Shown here: positions 1-7,265 of the stretch, one piece after another
Position numbering within the stretch: position 1 is the first letter of the stretch
Layout: the number at the start of each line of letters is the position of its first letter
DNA from: Fulvivirga marina
GTDB taxonomy: Bacteria > Bacteroidota > Bacteroidia > Cytophagales > Cyclobacteriaceae
Direction of reading: 5' to 3'
NCBI RefSeq assembly: GCF_016775155.1
Contig: NZ_JAEUGD010000067.1
Location: 357,622-421,621, forward strand
Length of the DNA: 64,000 nucleotides
Made by a program: the position numbers and the translations under genes
Notes under the pieces: generated by a model
Told to the model about the DNA's origin: nothing
Database searches by the model: none
What the model saw: the letters and a program-made list of their open reading frames with translations, nothing else

Positions 1-296
1 TCAGGGATATTCAGTATCTTTTTTTCAAAAACCTGAAGGTTAGGTAATGAGTGCTTTTCCAATTTTACCATACAAAAAGCAATCAACTCACAGCCTATCT
101 TTTCGCCATCGAGCAATGCCACATACTTTTTAATAACTCCTGTTCTCTCCAACCTTTTTATCCTCTCATAAACAGGTGTTACTGTGAGATTTAGCTCTGC
201 AGCAAGTTCTTTATGTTTCATTTTAGCATCGCGCTGAAGCAAATCCAACAACCTCAAATCAATTTGATCAAGTTTAAGAAAAGATACATTTTCCAT
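1..296 (-). CDS. Lrp/AsnC family transcriptional regulator (3' end outside window)
   Basis: The gene reads leftward from an ATG at 294-296 and runs off the window, leaving about 98 N-terminal residues. It opens with the family layout: a short leader (KLDQIDLRLLDLLQRDAK), then a winged helix-turn-helix (about residues 25-50, ELAAELNLTVTPVYERIKRL), the linker GVIKKYVALLD, and the start of the ligand-binding RAM domain (LIAFCMVKLEK). Lrp/AsnC proteins are DNA-binding regulators that usually sense amino acids. It is divergent from a sulfur amino acid lyase gene across a 132-bp AT-rich gap, the classic layout of a local regulator and its target, so control of that lyase is a reasonable inference. 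The effector cannot be told from the sequence. Confidence 0.9.
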   Translation of the reverse strand, partial: MENVSFLKLDQIDLRLLDLLQRDAKMKHKELAAELNLTVTPVYERIKRLERTGVIKKYVALLDGEKIGCELIAFCMVKLEKHSLPNLQVFEKKILNIP

Positions 297-364
297 GGCA
301 TAGAATAAAAAAGCAATTAAAAAGAATATATAACTACAAAAATAAAATTAATAGCTGTATTTTC

Positions 365-397
365 TAGTAATATTTATTTTAAAAGAATAAAATACTA
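365..397. promoter_or_regulatory. imperfect AT-rich palindrome between the Lrp-type gene and the lyase gene
   Basis: The stretch begins TAGTAATATTTATTTT and ends AATAAAATACTA, giving an imperfect inverted repeat centred in the divergent gap. Its left half matches roughly 11 of 15 positions of the E. coli Lrp consensus by hand comparison, which is weak in AT-rich DNA. It is a candidate operator only. Confidence 0.25.
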
Positions 398-428
398 AAT
401 TCGAGATGGATTTTAAAATTATTTAGAC

Positions 429-1673
429 ATGAACTTCTCACCAGAAAGCTTAATGATGTCATATGGCTACAAACCGGAACTTTCCGAAGGTGCCATAAAA
501 TGTCCCATATTCCAGACCTCCACATTTGTATTTAAAAATGCCGAAGAGGGGAAAAACTTTTTCGAAGTAGCATATGGCCTACGTGAAAAGCACCCTGACG
601 AAGAGTTGGGTTTGATCTACAGCAGACTGAACAACCCTGATCTGGAGATATTGGAAAACAGGTTGACCTTATGGGATAAAGCTGACGATGCGGCTGTTTT
701 TGAAAGCGGCATGTCTGCCATAAGCACCACGCTCATGGAGTTTTTAAAGCCTGGGGATCTTATACTATACTCGAGCCCAGTGTACGGTGGCACTGATCAT
801 TTCATTTCCAAAATACTTCCATCATATGGTATCCACACGCTGGGAGTTACGGCTTATGACACGAAAGAAGAAGTCTTGGAAAAACTTCAAAACCATGAGC
901 ATGGTGATAAGCTGGCATTTGTTTATCTGGAAACTCCTGCCAACCCTACCAATGCTCTCATTGATATCAGCATGTATAAAGACGTAGCAAACCAATACTC
1001 TTCTGAAGAAAAACAAGTATACATGGCAGTTGACAATACTTACATGGGACCTCTCTGGCAACATCCATTGGAGCATGGCGCAGACCTTGTCATATACTCT
1101 GCTACAAAATACATCGGTGGACATAGCGATGTTATTGCAGGAGCTTGTCTGGGCTCAAAAGAGCTCATCGGCCGGGTAAAAGTATTACGAACATTTTTGG
1201 GTTGTATGGCCGGACCATGGACAGGCTGGCTACTCATGAGAAGTCTTGAGACGCTGAAAGTAAGGATGGACCAGCAAGCGGCAAATGCTGAAAAAGTTGC
1301 AGAATTTTTAAGCAATCACCCTTTGGTAGAAAAAGTTTACTATTTGGGAAATATCACTCCTGAGGATGGACGTCAATATGATATCCATAAAAAACAAAGT
1401 AAAAGCAATGGTGCCATGGTGTCATTTGACATCAAAGGGGGGGAGCAGGAAGCATTCCGCTTCTTAAATAACATGAAGCTCATAAAGCTGGCGGTGAGCT
1501 TAGGAAGCACAGAAAGTCTGGCTGAGCACCCTGCCACCATGACCCATGCCGATGTAGACTCGGGGCTAAGGAAGAAAATGTCAATAACTGATAAAATGAT
1601 CAGATTATCCGTGGGTGTGGAAAACCACAAAGATATCATCTGGGATATTGAGCAAGCACTAGAAAAAGTATAA
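429..1673 (+). CDS. Cys/Met metabolism PLP-dependent lyase (methionine gamma-lyase/cystathionine gamma-synthase type)
   Basis: This 414-residue protein belongs to the Cys/Met metabolism PLP enzyme family (fold type I), which is usually about 380-430 residues. Visible marks are the substrate and cofactor region YSRLNNPDLEILENRL, the SGMSAISTTL phosphate-binding segment, YGGTDHF, the DNTYMGP Asp loop, and the Schiff-base lysine Lys227 in SATKYIGGHSD. Members eliminate or replace the gamma-substituent of methionine, cystathionine or O-acylhomoserine. A conserved tail (AVSLGSTESLAEHPATMTH, then IRLSVGVE) is present, so the enzyme looks intact. Methionine gamma-lyase is favoured by general resemblance, but cystathionine gamma-synthase cannot be excluded. 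It is divergent from an Lrp/AsnC-type regulator and ends in its own terminator. Confidence 0.88.
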   Translation: MNFSPESLMMSYGYKPELSEGAIKCPIFQTSTFVFKNAEEGKNFFEVAYGLREKHPDEELGLIYSRLNNPDLEILENRLTLWDKADDAAVFESGMSAISTTLMEFLKPGDLILYSSPVYGGTDHFISKILPSYGIHTLGVTAYDTKEEVLEKLQNHEHGDKLAFVYLETPANPTNALIDISMYKDVANQYSSEEKQVYMAVDNTYMGPLWQHPLEHGADLVIYSATKYIGGHSDVIAGACLGSKELIGRVKVLRTFLGCMAGPWTGWLLMRSLETLKVRMDQQAANAEKVAEFLSNHPLVEKVYYLGNITPEDGRQYDIHKKQSKSNGAMVSFDIKGGEQEAFRFLNNMKLIKLAVSLGSTESLAEHPATMTHADVDSGLRKKMSITDKMIRLSVGVENHKDIIWDIEQALEKV

Positions 1674-1703
1674 ATCATTATAAGTTGGCTTAAACTACCT
1701 AAT

Positions 1704-1735
1704 GGAGCTCGGTTTACGGTCCGGGCTCCTTTTTC
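1704..1735 (+). terminator. Rho-independent terminator after the PLP lyase gene
   Basis: A 9-bp stem (GGAGCTCGG with CCGGGCTCC, one G-U pair) and an 8-nt loop are followed by a T-rich run. It lies 30 bp past the stop codon. Confidence 0.8.
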
Positions 1736-1800
1736 TTATCGCTTATTTCCTGAAAAATCGTCCATACGAGTACCTCCTCAAATGCGAATATTTAACACAA

Positions 1801-2649
1801 TTAAGAACTCTCCCTCTTTAATTTCCAGCGCTTGTGAGACCATAAATAACCAGCCGGATCTTCTTTAACAAGTTCTTCAGTAGCCTTGGCATATGCTTCT
1901 AAAATTGCATGGTTATCTTTTTCATAGGGTGGTTCTGTCAATTTTACTAACTCCACGGTATAATACCCTCTCTTGACCCTGTTGACTTTAAAAAAAAATG
2001 TAGGGTATTTAGCCAACTTGGCTATCTGCTCAGGTCCCAGAAAAAAGGCAGTATCCTGACTCAAGAAGTTGGTCCAATATTTTGGCGATTTTCTTCTAGG
2101 AGACTGGTCTGCTACAATCCCCAATGCCCTGAGCCTGTCAGGGTTCTTAAGCACCGCACGTAGTATATTGCTTTTTTCTATAGGCTGGCCCCCAAACCTC
2201 GATCTGGTCTTTAGCATGAGATCATTAAAGCCTTTGTTAGATAGTTTCTGGTAAACAGCATCAACAGGAAAAGGAAGCACAATGCACCCTGTTAACAGCG
2301 CCCATTCCCAATTAAATTGATGTGACGCTATTACCAAAATGGACTGTTGCTTATCAGCATAAGACTGTACATCCTGAACATTGGTAAACTTTACTCTAGC
2401 GGTAAGCTCCTCACCTGTGATAGTAAAGGCCTTCAATGTTTCCATAACAAAGTCCATAAACCTACGGTAAAATTCCTTTACAGCTGACTTCACTTCCTGT
2501 TCAGACATTTTTGGGAATGAATTTCTGATATTGTTAGCAACTACACGCTTTCTATACCCCGCCAGGTAGTATATTGTTACAAACATAAGATCTGAAAGGG
2601 TGTAGAGCAGCCACATGGGTAGCCGAGAAAAAAGTTTCAGTAAAATCAT
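1801..2649 (-). CDS. lysophospholipid/lipid A-type acyltransferase (LpxL/HtrB family)
   Basis: The 282-residue protein has the HtrB/LpxL acyltransferase layout: a hydrophobic N-terminal anchor (about residues 5-30), then the catalytic HX4E motif at His110-Glu115 (HQFNWE), a conserved FGGQPIEK segment and the ADQSPRR region that follows the active site. Family members transfer an acyl chain from acyl-ACP to lipid A precursors or related lipids at the inner face of the cytoplasmic membrane. Length is close to that of LpxL proteins (about 290-310). In Bacteroidota the same family also includes acyltransferases for amino-acid lipids, so the acceptor is uncertain. The gene stands alone, with an intergenic region upstream shared with a divergent SDR gene. 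Confidence 0.85.
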   Translation of the reverse strand: MILLKLFSRLPMWLLYTLSDLMFVTIYYLAGYRKRVVANNIRNSFPKMSEQEVKSAVKEFYRRFMDFVMETLKAFTITGEELTARVKFTNVQDVQSYADKQQSILVIASHQFNWEWALLTGCIVLPFPVDAVYQKLSNKGFNDLMLKTRSRFGGQPIEKSNILRAVLKNPDRLRALGIVADQSPRRKSPKYWTNFLSQDTAFFLGPEQIAKLAKYPTFFFKVNRVKRGYYTVELVKLTEPPYEKDNHAILEAYAKATEELVKEDPAGYLWSHKRWKLKRESS

Positions 2650-2960
2650 ATCATCTAAAAGTCAGCCAAAATTAGCCAATTCCTTAAAAGATAAGTTAAA
2701 TAAAACCTAATCAATTATTTTAGAAAGGGTAAACTATGATATCAAGCGGAACCTTTAGAACAAGTTATAGAGATGAAGTAACAAGCCCTACCCTATTAGA
2801 AAAAGACCGTCCTGATCATAATGATTCTATTAATTCATGATTGATACCAACCCATAATAGCATATGGTAAACTTGTACCACTGAAATATTACCTGATCCA
2901 CAAACATCTCACTATCTTTGAGGCCTGTGGGTTACAAATAATATCTTAAACAATTACCTC
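2650..2960. other. divergent intergenic region between the acyltransferase and SDR genes
   Basis: This 311-bp AT-rich stretch separates two divergent genes. Apart from a -7 box match near its right end, I see no open reading frame, tRNA-like fold or strong hairpin in it. Confidence 0.6.
2913..2920 (+). promoter_or_regulatory. candidate -7 box (TATCTTTG) for the SDR gene
   Basis: TATCTTTG matches the Bacteroidota -7 element TAnnTTTG and lies 41 bp before the ATG at 2961. No good TTTG -33 element is visible at the usual 19-20 bp spacing. Confidence 0.5.
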
Positions 2961-3767
2961 ATGCAAAACAAAGTAGTAATTATCACGGGCGGATCCTCCG
3001 GAATAGGCAAAGCTCTGGCTGAAGTATTTGGCAAAAATGGATCAAAAGTCATGATCACCGGCCGAAAGCAAGAGCCACTTGACAAGGCTGTCAAAGAGCT
3101 TCAAAATAAAGGTATTGAGGTAATTGGCTTTCAATCCGACGTCAGCAGAGAAGAGGATAATAAAAAAATGGCAGAGGAAGCCATCAGGCACTATGGCCAT
3201 ATCGACATTCTGATCAATAATGCCGGCATATCTATGAGAGCACTATTCGAAGAAGTAGATCTGGATGTAGTGAAACAAGTGATGGACATCAATTTCTACG
3301 GGGTGTTGTATGCCACCAAATATTGTCTCCCTTCAATACAAGAAAATAAAGGCTCTGTAATCGGCATATCATCCATTGCAGGGTTTCGTGGGCTTCCCGG
3401 CAGAACGGGTTATTCCGCATCAAAATTTGCCCTTCAGGGTTTTCTGGAAGTACTTAGAACTGAAATGTTAAAAAAAGGTGTGCATGTTTTGACAGCATGT
3501 CCTGGTTTTACTGCATCCAATATCAGAAAATCTTCACTTACTGCCGACGGCTCCCTGCAAGGTGAATCCCCTCGGAAAGAGGAAAAAATGATGACTGCAG
3601 AAGTCTGTGCTGAACACATTTATAAAGCCACCCAAAAGAGAAAAAAATACCTTGTACTTACAGGTCAAGGTAAAATGACTGTTTTTCTCAATAAATGGTT
3701 TCCTGGCATGATGGATAAAGTGGTTTATAATGTAATGGCAAAAGAGGAGAACTCCCCTCTCAAGTAA
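2961..3767 (+). CDS. short-chain dehydrogenase/reductase (SDR) family oxidoreductase
   Basis: The 268-residue protein is a classical SDR. It has the dinucleotide-binding motif TGGSSGIG (about residues 9-16), the NNAG motif at 86-89, and the catalytic set Ser138, Tyr151 and Lys155 (YSASK). The Arg in ITGRKQ after the second strand suggests NADPH preference. The C-terminal part (residues 190-268) is longer than in FabG-type SDRs and contains a hydrophobic stretch near FLNKWFPGMMDKVVYNVM, as in membrane-associated DHRS7-like or keto-lipid-reducing SDRs. The substrate is unknown. Its stop codon is one base from the stop of the convergent metallo-beta-lactamase gene, so the two transcripts must overlap or share a terminating signal. 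Confidence 0.85.
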   Translation: MQNKVVIITGGSSGIGKALAEVFGKNGSKVMITGRKQEPLDKAVKELQNKGIEVIGFQSDVSREEDNKKMAEEAIRHYGHIDILINNAGISMRALFEEVDLDVVKQVMDINFYGVLYATKYCLPSIQENKGSVIGISSIAGFRGLPGRTGYSASKFALQGFLEVLRTEMLKKGVHVLTACPGFTASNIRKSSLTADGSLQGESPRKEEKMMTAEVCAEHIYKATQKRKKYLVLTGQGKMTVFLNKWFPGMMDKVVYNVMAKEENSPLK

Positions 3768-3768
3768 G

Positions 3769-4488
3769 CTACTTATACCCAAGTAACTCAATCGTATTTT
3801 CAACAGCTCCCGGATCATAATTGCCGTGCCCAGGAACGACTATTTTTGGGGAGGGGAAATGTTTTTGCATATTTTCAATACTTTTTCCCCAAGAGTCCAG
3901 ATCAGCATCTTCTGTATTGCCCAGATTTGTTGATGAGCTGCTTTTAATAAAACAGCCACCATAAAGCACATCGTAAGGAGATATGTAAACAATGGTATTA
4001 TCCACGGTATGCCCGGCTCCAGGATAAAATACCCTAATGGAGTGGTCCCCAAAATTCAAAGTGATCTCCTTATGGAATACTTTTGTCGGTGCTTCAAAAC
4101 CACGCTTTAAGGCGTAAACTTTTGTAAGCTGACTACTTACTGTTTTTATATTTCTTTCATGCAATACGGAAATCCCCCCAATCCTATCGCTGTGAGCATG
4201 AGTGATCACAACTGCTGCTATAGGCTTGCTAATTTCAGTCTCAATCCAATCAAGTAATTGCACCGTCTGTTCATTATCCCATGGCGAATCAATAATTACT
4301 ACACTATCTTTTGTCACAACGACCATACCATTAGCAGACACCTTATTGCCATTATAGTCACCATAAGAATGGTAGAGAAGAAGACCTTTATCGAGTTCCG
4401 TAACATCAATTTGAAAGGGTACTTCCTCCTGAGCATAACAGTTTACAATAATTAGTAGCAGCAGTAATGTGGAAAGTAGTTTTTGCAT
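3769..4488 (-). CDS. subclass B1 metallo-beta-lactamase
   Basis: This 239-residue protein has every metal ligand of a subclass B1 metallo-beta-lactamase. The Zn1 ligands are His97 and His99 in HAHSDR and His160 in GAGHTVDN. The Zn2 ligands are Asp101, Cys179 in GGCFIKS, and His221 in VVPGHG. Lys182, three residues after the Cys, fits the B1 residue that binds the beta-lactam carboxylate. LGNTEDADLDSW is also a B1 hallmark. A Sec signal peptide (MQKLLSTLLLLLIIVNCYA) directs it to the periplasm; the Cys in it lies in a poor lipobox, so cleavage after CYA is more likely than lipidation. B1 enzymes hydrolyse penicillins, cephalosporins and carbapenems. Its neighbours are ordinary chromosomal genes and no mobile element is nearby, which points to a resident gene. 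Confidence 0.92.
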   Translation of the reverse strand: MQKLLSTLLLLLIIVNCYAQEEVPFQIDVTELDKGLLLYHSYGDYNGNKVSANGMVVVTKDSVVIIDSPWDNEQTVQLLDWIETEISKPIAAVVITHAHSDRIGGISVLHERNIKTVSSQLTKVYALKRGFEAPTKVFHKEITLNFGDHSIRVFYPGAGHTVDNTIVYISPYDVLYGGCFIKSSSSTNLGNTEDADLDSWGKSIENMQKHFPSPKIVVPGHGNYDPGAVENTIELLGYK

Positions 4489-4612
4489 AAGGGTAGATCT
4501 AAATGGTCAAGATACGCTACATGCCCTTTCTGTCAAAGCAGTGATGTAATATTATTGGTCTTATTACATGATCATTTATTACTTTTTAATCTCATACTTG
4601 AAAAGAAACTAT

Positions 4613-4620
4613 TATATTTG
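4613..4620 (+). promoter_or_regulatory. -7 box (TATATTTG) that decides the start of the next gene
   Basis: TATATTTG matches TAnnTTTG and lies 20 bp before the ATG at 4640. It falls inside the longer open frame from 4568, arguing that the upstream ATG is not used. Confidence 0.55.
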
Positions 4621-4639
4621 GCAGGTCAAAAATATAATA

Positions 4640-5143
4640 ATGATTCAGAAGTATTTTTCACTGGATAAAAACTATATACTCGAAAAGGCACAACTCGATC
4701 AGGAGCAGCAGCTTATCGTTTATTTGATAGATTTTGCCAAGAAATTTTATCTTACCCAGTTTAATCCACTTGGCTTGGAAGATGATACAGTAAAGCGCAT
4801 TATAGCTCATAAAACTGAATACACTGATCGTCTAGAGGAGTTTTACCGCAACCTGGCAGGTGTTTACAGGTACAAACATGGGAATAATCAGCTGGAGTTC
4901 CTGTTTGATGGCGCTGACCATTATGAAAAATATACGGTCGACTGGGTTAAAGCCTACGAAGAGTGGCTTGTTGATTTTTGTATTAGACCCAACTTTCTCA
5001 AAGCAGTATTAGAGCTTACCGTTTTTTATCCTGAGGGGCGCAAAGCGGAACTTGCTGAGAGTAGAATGAAAGCATTCATTAATCAGCATTTTGAGCTTAA
5101 AATCTATAAGCATAAGGGCATTGTTAAAATGAAGGTAGCATAA
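4640..5143 (+). CDS. conserved-looking protein of unknown function
   Basis: A 167-residue soluble protein begins at the ATG at 4640 (MIQKYFSLDKN). The open frame extends upstream to 4568, but that part is rich in Tyr, Ile and Leu and contains the -7 box, so the shorter start is chosen. The protein is mostly helical by composition and carries many aromatic and charged residues (EFYRNLAGVYRYKHGNNQ, then YEKYTVDWVKAYEEWLVDF). I see no signal peptide, membrane segment or recognisable catalytic motif and do not recognise the family. It is divergent from the metallo-beta-lactamase and convergent with the acylphosphatase gene. Codon use looks like its neighbours. Confidence 0.7.
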   Translation: MIQKYFSLDKNYILEKAQLDQEQQLIVYLIDFAKKFYLTQFNPLGLEDDTVKRIIAHKTEYTDRLEEFYRNLAGVYRYKHGNNQLEFLFDGADHYEKYTVDWVKAYEEWLVDFCIRPNFLKAVLELTVFYPEGRKAELAESRMKAFINQHFELKIYKHKGIVKMKVA

Positions 5144-5170
5144 GGACAGTCCCTTAAACAGTTCGTCTAC

Positions 5171-5443
5171 CTAATTTTCTATCTCAAACTTAGTAAAGTT
5201 TTTTAGTGGACCTGTAGGCTTGACTTGCACCTCGTCTACCTTAGCCCTGTCAGGCCCCGTTTTGCACCAAGACACAAATTCATTAAGCTTATTAAGATTT
5301 CCCTCTACCTCAATATACACACTACCATCAGGCTCATTGCGTACGTATCCGGTTAGCCCTAGTTCATAAGCCTTTTTGCGTGTATTTGCTCTGTAAAAAA
5401 CCCCTTGAACCTTTCCTACAACCCTAATATTAAAGTGCTCCAT
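5171..5443 (-). CDS. acyP: acylphosphatase
   Basis: The 90-residue protein matches acylphosphatase over its whole length. It has the phosphate-binding signature GKVQGVFYRANTRKKA (Arg19 as the catalytic arginine) and the second signature GLTGYVRNEPDGSVYIEVEG, whose Asn is the catalytic asparagine. The enzyme hydrolyses the carboxyl-phosphate bond of acyl phosphates such as 1,3-bisphosphoglycerate or acetyl phosphate in the cytoplasm. It lies 8 bp downstream of deoC on the same strand and is probably cotranscribed with it. Confidence 0.93.
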   Translation of the reverse strand: MEHFNIRVVGKVQGVFYRANTRKKAYELGLTGYVRNEPDGSVYIEVEGNLNKLNEFVSWCKTGPDRAKVDEVQVKPTGPLKNFTKFEIEN

Positions 5444-5451
5444 GGCTTTAT

Positions 5452-6105
5452 TTATTTAGCTTTAGCTAACATTTCTACTCCAGAAGATGTGCCTATTCTA
5501 TCTGCTCCAGCCATAATGAGTTCAACGGCCTGCTCGTATGTTTTAATACCTCCTGAAGCCTTTATCCCAACATTAGATGGCAATACTTTGCGCATGAGCT
5601 CAATATGCTCTACTTTGGCTCCTTCTCCGGCAAATCCTGTTGACGTTTTAACAAAGTCAACCCCCGCATCAGCGCATAGCATACAGGCCTCCTCTATCTC
5701 CCTGATTGATAAATAGGCCGTTTCAATAATAACCTTTACAAGCTTATAATTATCATGAATCAGGTTGCAGCATTTGGCCAATTCAATCTTTGTCCAGGGA
5801 AGTCCGGTTTTAAATGAAGATATATTCATAACAATATCCAGCTCATCGGCACCATTATTCATGGCTAACTCTATTTCCTGAATCTTGGTTTCAGTCATAT
5901 TATACCCTAACGGAAAACCAATAACGGTAACCAGTTGAATATCTTTATCTCCAATCTCCCTACTAACTTTTTTGACCCAAAAAGGAGGCACACATACACC
6001 CAAAAAGTTATGTTCAAAAGCCTGATTTACAATCACATCTACATCACCAGCTACAAAAGTTGGTTTCAGATTGGTCTGTTCAATGAATCGATTGAGGTTG
6101 TTCAT
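5452..6105 (-). CDS. deoC: deoxyribose-phosphate aldolase
   Basis: The 217-residue protein is a DeoC-type class I aldolase that cleaves 2-deoxyribose-5-phosphate to acetaldehyde and glyceraldehyde-3-phosphate in deoxynucleoside breakdown. The Schiff-base lysine is Lys153 in VDFVKTSTGF; the second active-site lysine is Lys182 in GIKASGGIKT; Asp90 sits in ELDIVMN. The phosphate-binding GAD segment near the C-terminus (MAGADRIGTSSG) is present. Length is typical of the family (about 215-260). It heads a two-gene unit with acylphosphatase; no other deoxynucleoside genes are adjacent. Confidence 0.95.
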   Translation of the reverse strand: MNNLNRFIEQTNLKPTFVAGDVDVIVNQAFEHNFLGVCVPPFWVKKVSREIGDKDIQLVTVIGFPLGYNMTETKIQEIELAMNNGADELDIVMNISSFKTGLPWTKIELAKCCNLIHDNYKLVKVIIETAYLSIREIEEACMLCADAGVDFVKTSTGFAGEGAKVEHIELMRKVLPSNVGIKASGGIKTYEQAVELIMAGADRIGTSSGVEMLAKAK

Positions 6106-6176
6106 TGAATCTAAGATAAGAAATACTACTGGTAAACGTGTGTACTTAACAGGTCAATGGGTCATTTTTTTGAAAC

Positions 6177-6563
6177 TTAGTGTACAATCCCACACTCTTT
6201 GCAGAACTTTCTTTTACTAGGCTTCCTTTTTTTAGGTTTGTTCTTATGACCGAAATACGATGGATCAGAATACTGAGGTTTAATCATTTGGCGTTGTTTT
6301 TTGCGTTCGCTTTTGGCGTTGGCCTCCATACGCTTGGCAAACTCCTCCCTTTTCTCCTCAAGTGTTTTGTTATATTTACTACTAAATGACTTTTTACGCT
6401 TTTTATTACTCTTTTTTACTGGAGCCTTAACTTCCTCAGGCCTGAAAGGTTCAAATGAATTGTCAGCTTTTTGAGCTTTATTTTTGGGCTTATTAACCTT
6501 TTGAGCACTGGCATTAAATGCAATTCCAAAAAGACAAATCAAAGTAACTAACAAAAATCTCAT
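6177..6563 (-). CDS. small basic secreted protein of unknown function
   Basis: The 128-residue product has a signal peptide (MRFLLVTLICLFGIAFNASA, predicted cut before QKVNKP) and a mature part extremely rich in Lys, Arg and Asn, with runs such as KKSNKKRKKS and KNKPKKRKPSKRK. It ends in KFCKECGIVH, a lone CxxC pair that could bind metal or form a disulfide. Composition suggests a disordered polycation that may bind nucleic acid, anionic polysaccharide or lipopolysaccharide outside the cytoplasm. I do not recognise the family. It lies downstream of the nuclease-fold gene on the same strand, separated by 98 bp. Confidence 0.65.
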   Translation of the reverse strand: MRFLLVTLICLFGIAFNASAQKVNKPKNKAQKADNSFEPFRPEEVKAPVKKSNKKRKKSFSSKYNKTLEEKREEFAKRMEANAKSERKKQRQMIKPQYSDPSYFGHKNKPKKRKPSKRKFCKECGIVH

Positions 6564-6661
6564 AGCTATTTATTTCATTCAGTCTATTAACAGTAATCAA
6601 CGCTCTTTATTGTGCCCAAACACTATAAATCGCTAAGCTACAAGATATTCAAAATATATTG

Positions 6662-7141
6662 CTACCGTCCTTTCGGGGCCATCATGGTTTGTTGTCTTCT
6701 ATAGACCCAAGGTGGAGTAGGGTCGTCATGCCCCCATAATCCATTCTTACTTTCCTTTGCTGCCTGCTGCATACTTAATAGAGACAGATTATCTTCTTCT
6801 CTAGCCCAGGCCAATCCACTTTTTAACAGTTCATGATGCAACAACTTTCCATTATTCAAAACTACCTGCCCAAGCTTATTTCCCCACCTATCTTTTCCCT
6901 TCATTTCAACAACAACCCTTTTCCTAAGCACCAGTTTTTCTGTGAATTTTTTAGCCTCCTCGGCATACTCCTGACCTGGCTCAGGACAATCAACTTCGCT
7001 AAGCATTATTTTAACTACTTCCTTGTCTGGGTTAAGAAGTTCTATGGTGTTACCGTCAATAACGCGAATGACTTTTCCTGATACTTTTTCAGGTCCTGAG
7101 GGACTAAAAACAAAGAAAAATGAAATAAAAAGTTTGATCAT
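6662..7141 (-). CDS. SNase-fold (thermonuclease-like) secreted protein with altered active site
   Basis: The 159-residue protein shows the staphylococcal nuclease fold in order: GKVIRVIDGNTIELL (about 22-36), KIMLSEVDCPEPGQEYAEEAKKF (44-66), and DRWGNKLGQVVLNNGKLLHHELLKSGLAW (84-112). By hand alignment, three S. aureus nuclease active-site residues are changed: Asp21 is Asn31, Arg35 is Met46, and Arg87 is Asn88. Asp40 (Asp51) and Glu43 (Glu54) remain. A short hydrophobic N-terminus (IKLFISFFFVF) looks like a signal peptide. The protein is therefore probably exported, and either catalytically weak or a nucleic-acid/ligand-binding relic. The gene follows the giant TPR gene on the same strand but after that gene's own terminator. 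Confidence 0.82.
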   Translation of the reverse strand: MIKLFISFFFVFSPSGPEKVSGKVIRVIDGNTIELLNPDKEVVKIMLSEVDCPEPGQEYAEEAKKFTEKLVLRKRVVVEMKGKDRWGNKLGQVVLNNGKLLHHELLKSGLAWAREEDNLSLLSMQQAAKESKNGLWGHDDPTPPWVYRRQQTMMAPKGR

Positions 7142-7210
7142 GATAAGTGGTCTGGCTAGTAAACGTATATACGCGAAGGGGGGGCCAGGTAACAGAGTTT
7201 TTAAATAAAA

Positions 7211-7238
7211 TGCCCAGTCAACTATCAGTTACCGGGCA
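7211..7238 (-). terminator. probable terminator after the TPR gene
   Basis: On the minus strand a stem TGCCCGG...CTGGGCA, with inner AACT/AGTT pairing, is followed by TTTTATTT. It begins about 28 bp past the TPR stop codon. Confidence 0.6.
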
Positions 7239-7265
7239 CACTTTAAAATCAAACTCTTTGGATCA

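Noticed and set aside
822-1315. Long antisense and out-of-frame open frames inside the lyase gene and inside other genes.
   Set aside because: They mirror the codon structure of the real gene on the other strand and lack protein-like composition or start signals.
5147-5158. GACAGTCCCTT near the end of the 167-residue gene resembles the outer stem of the lpdA hairpin, suggesting a dispersed repeat.
   Set aside because: Only about 9 bases match, no partner arm is present, and the rest of the unit is missing.
7178-7184. G7 tract 37 bp upstream of the nuclease-fold gene, with similar 7-bp G/C tracts at 50700-50706 (SusC leader) and 1437-1443 (inside the lyase gene), considered as phase-variation sites.
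   Set aside because: Seven bases is short for slippage switching, one tract lies in an essential-looking reading frame, and no alternative promoter spacing is evident.
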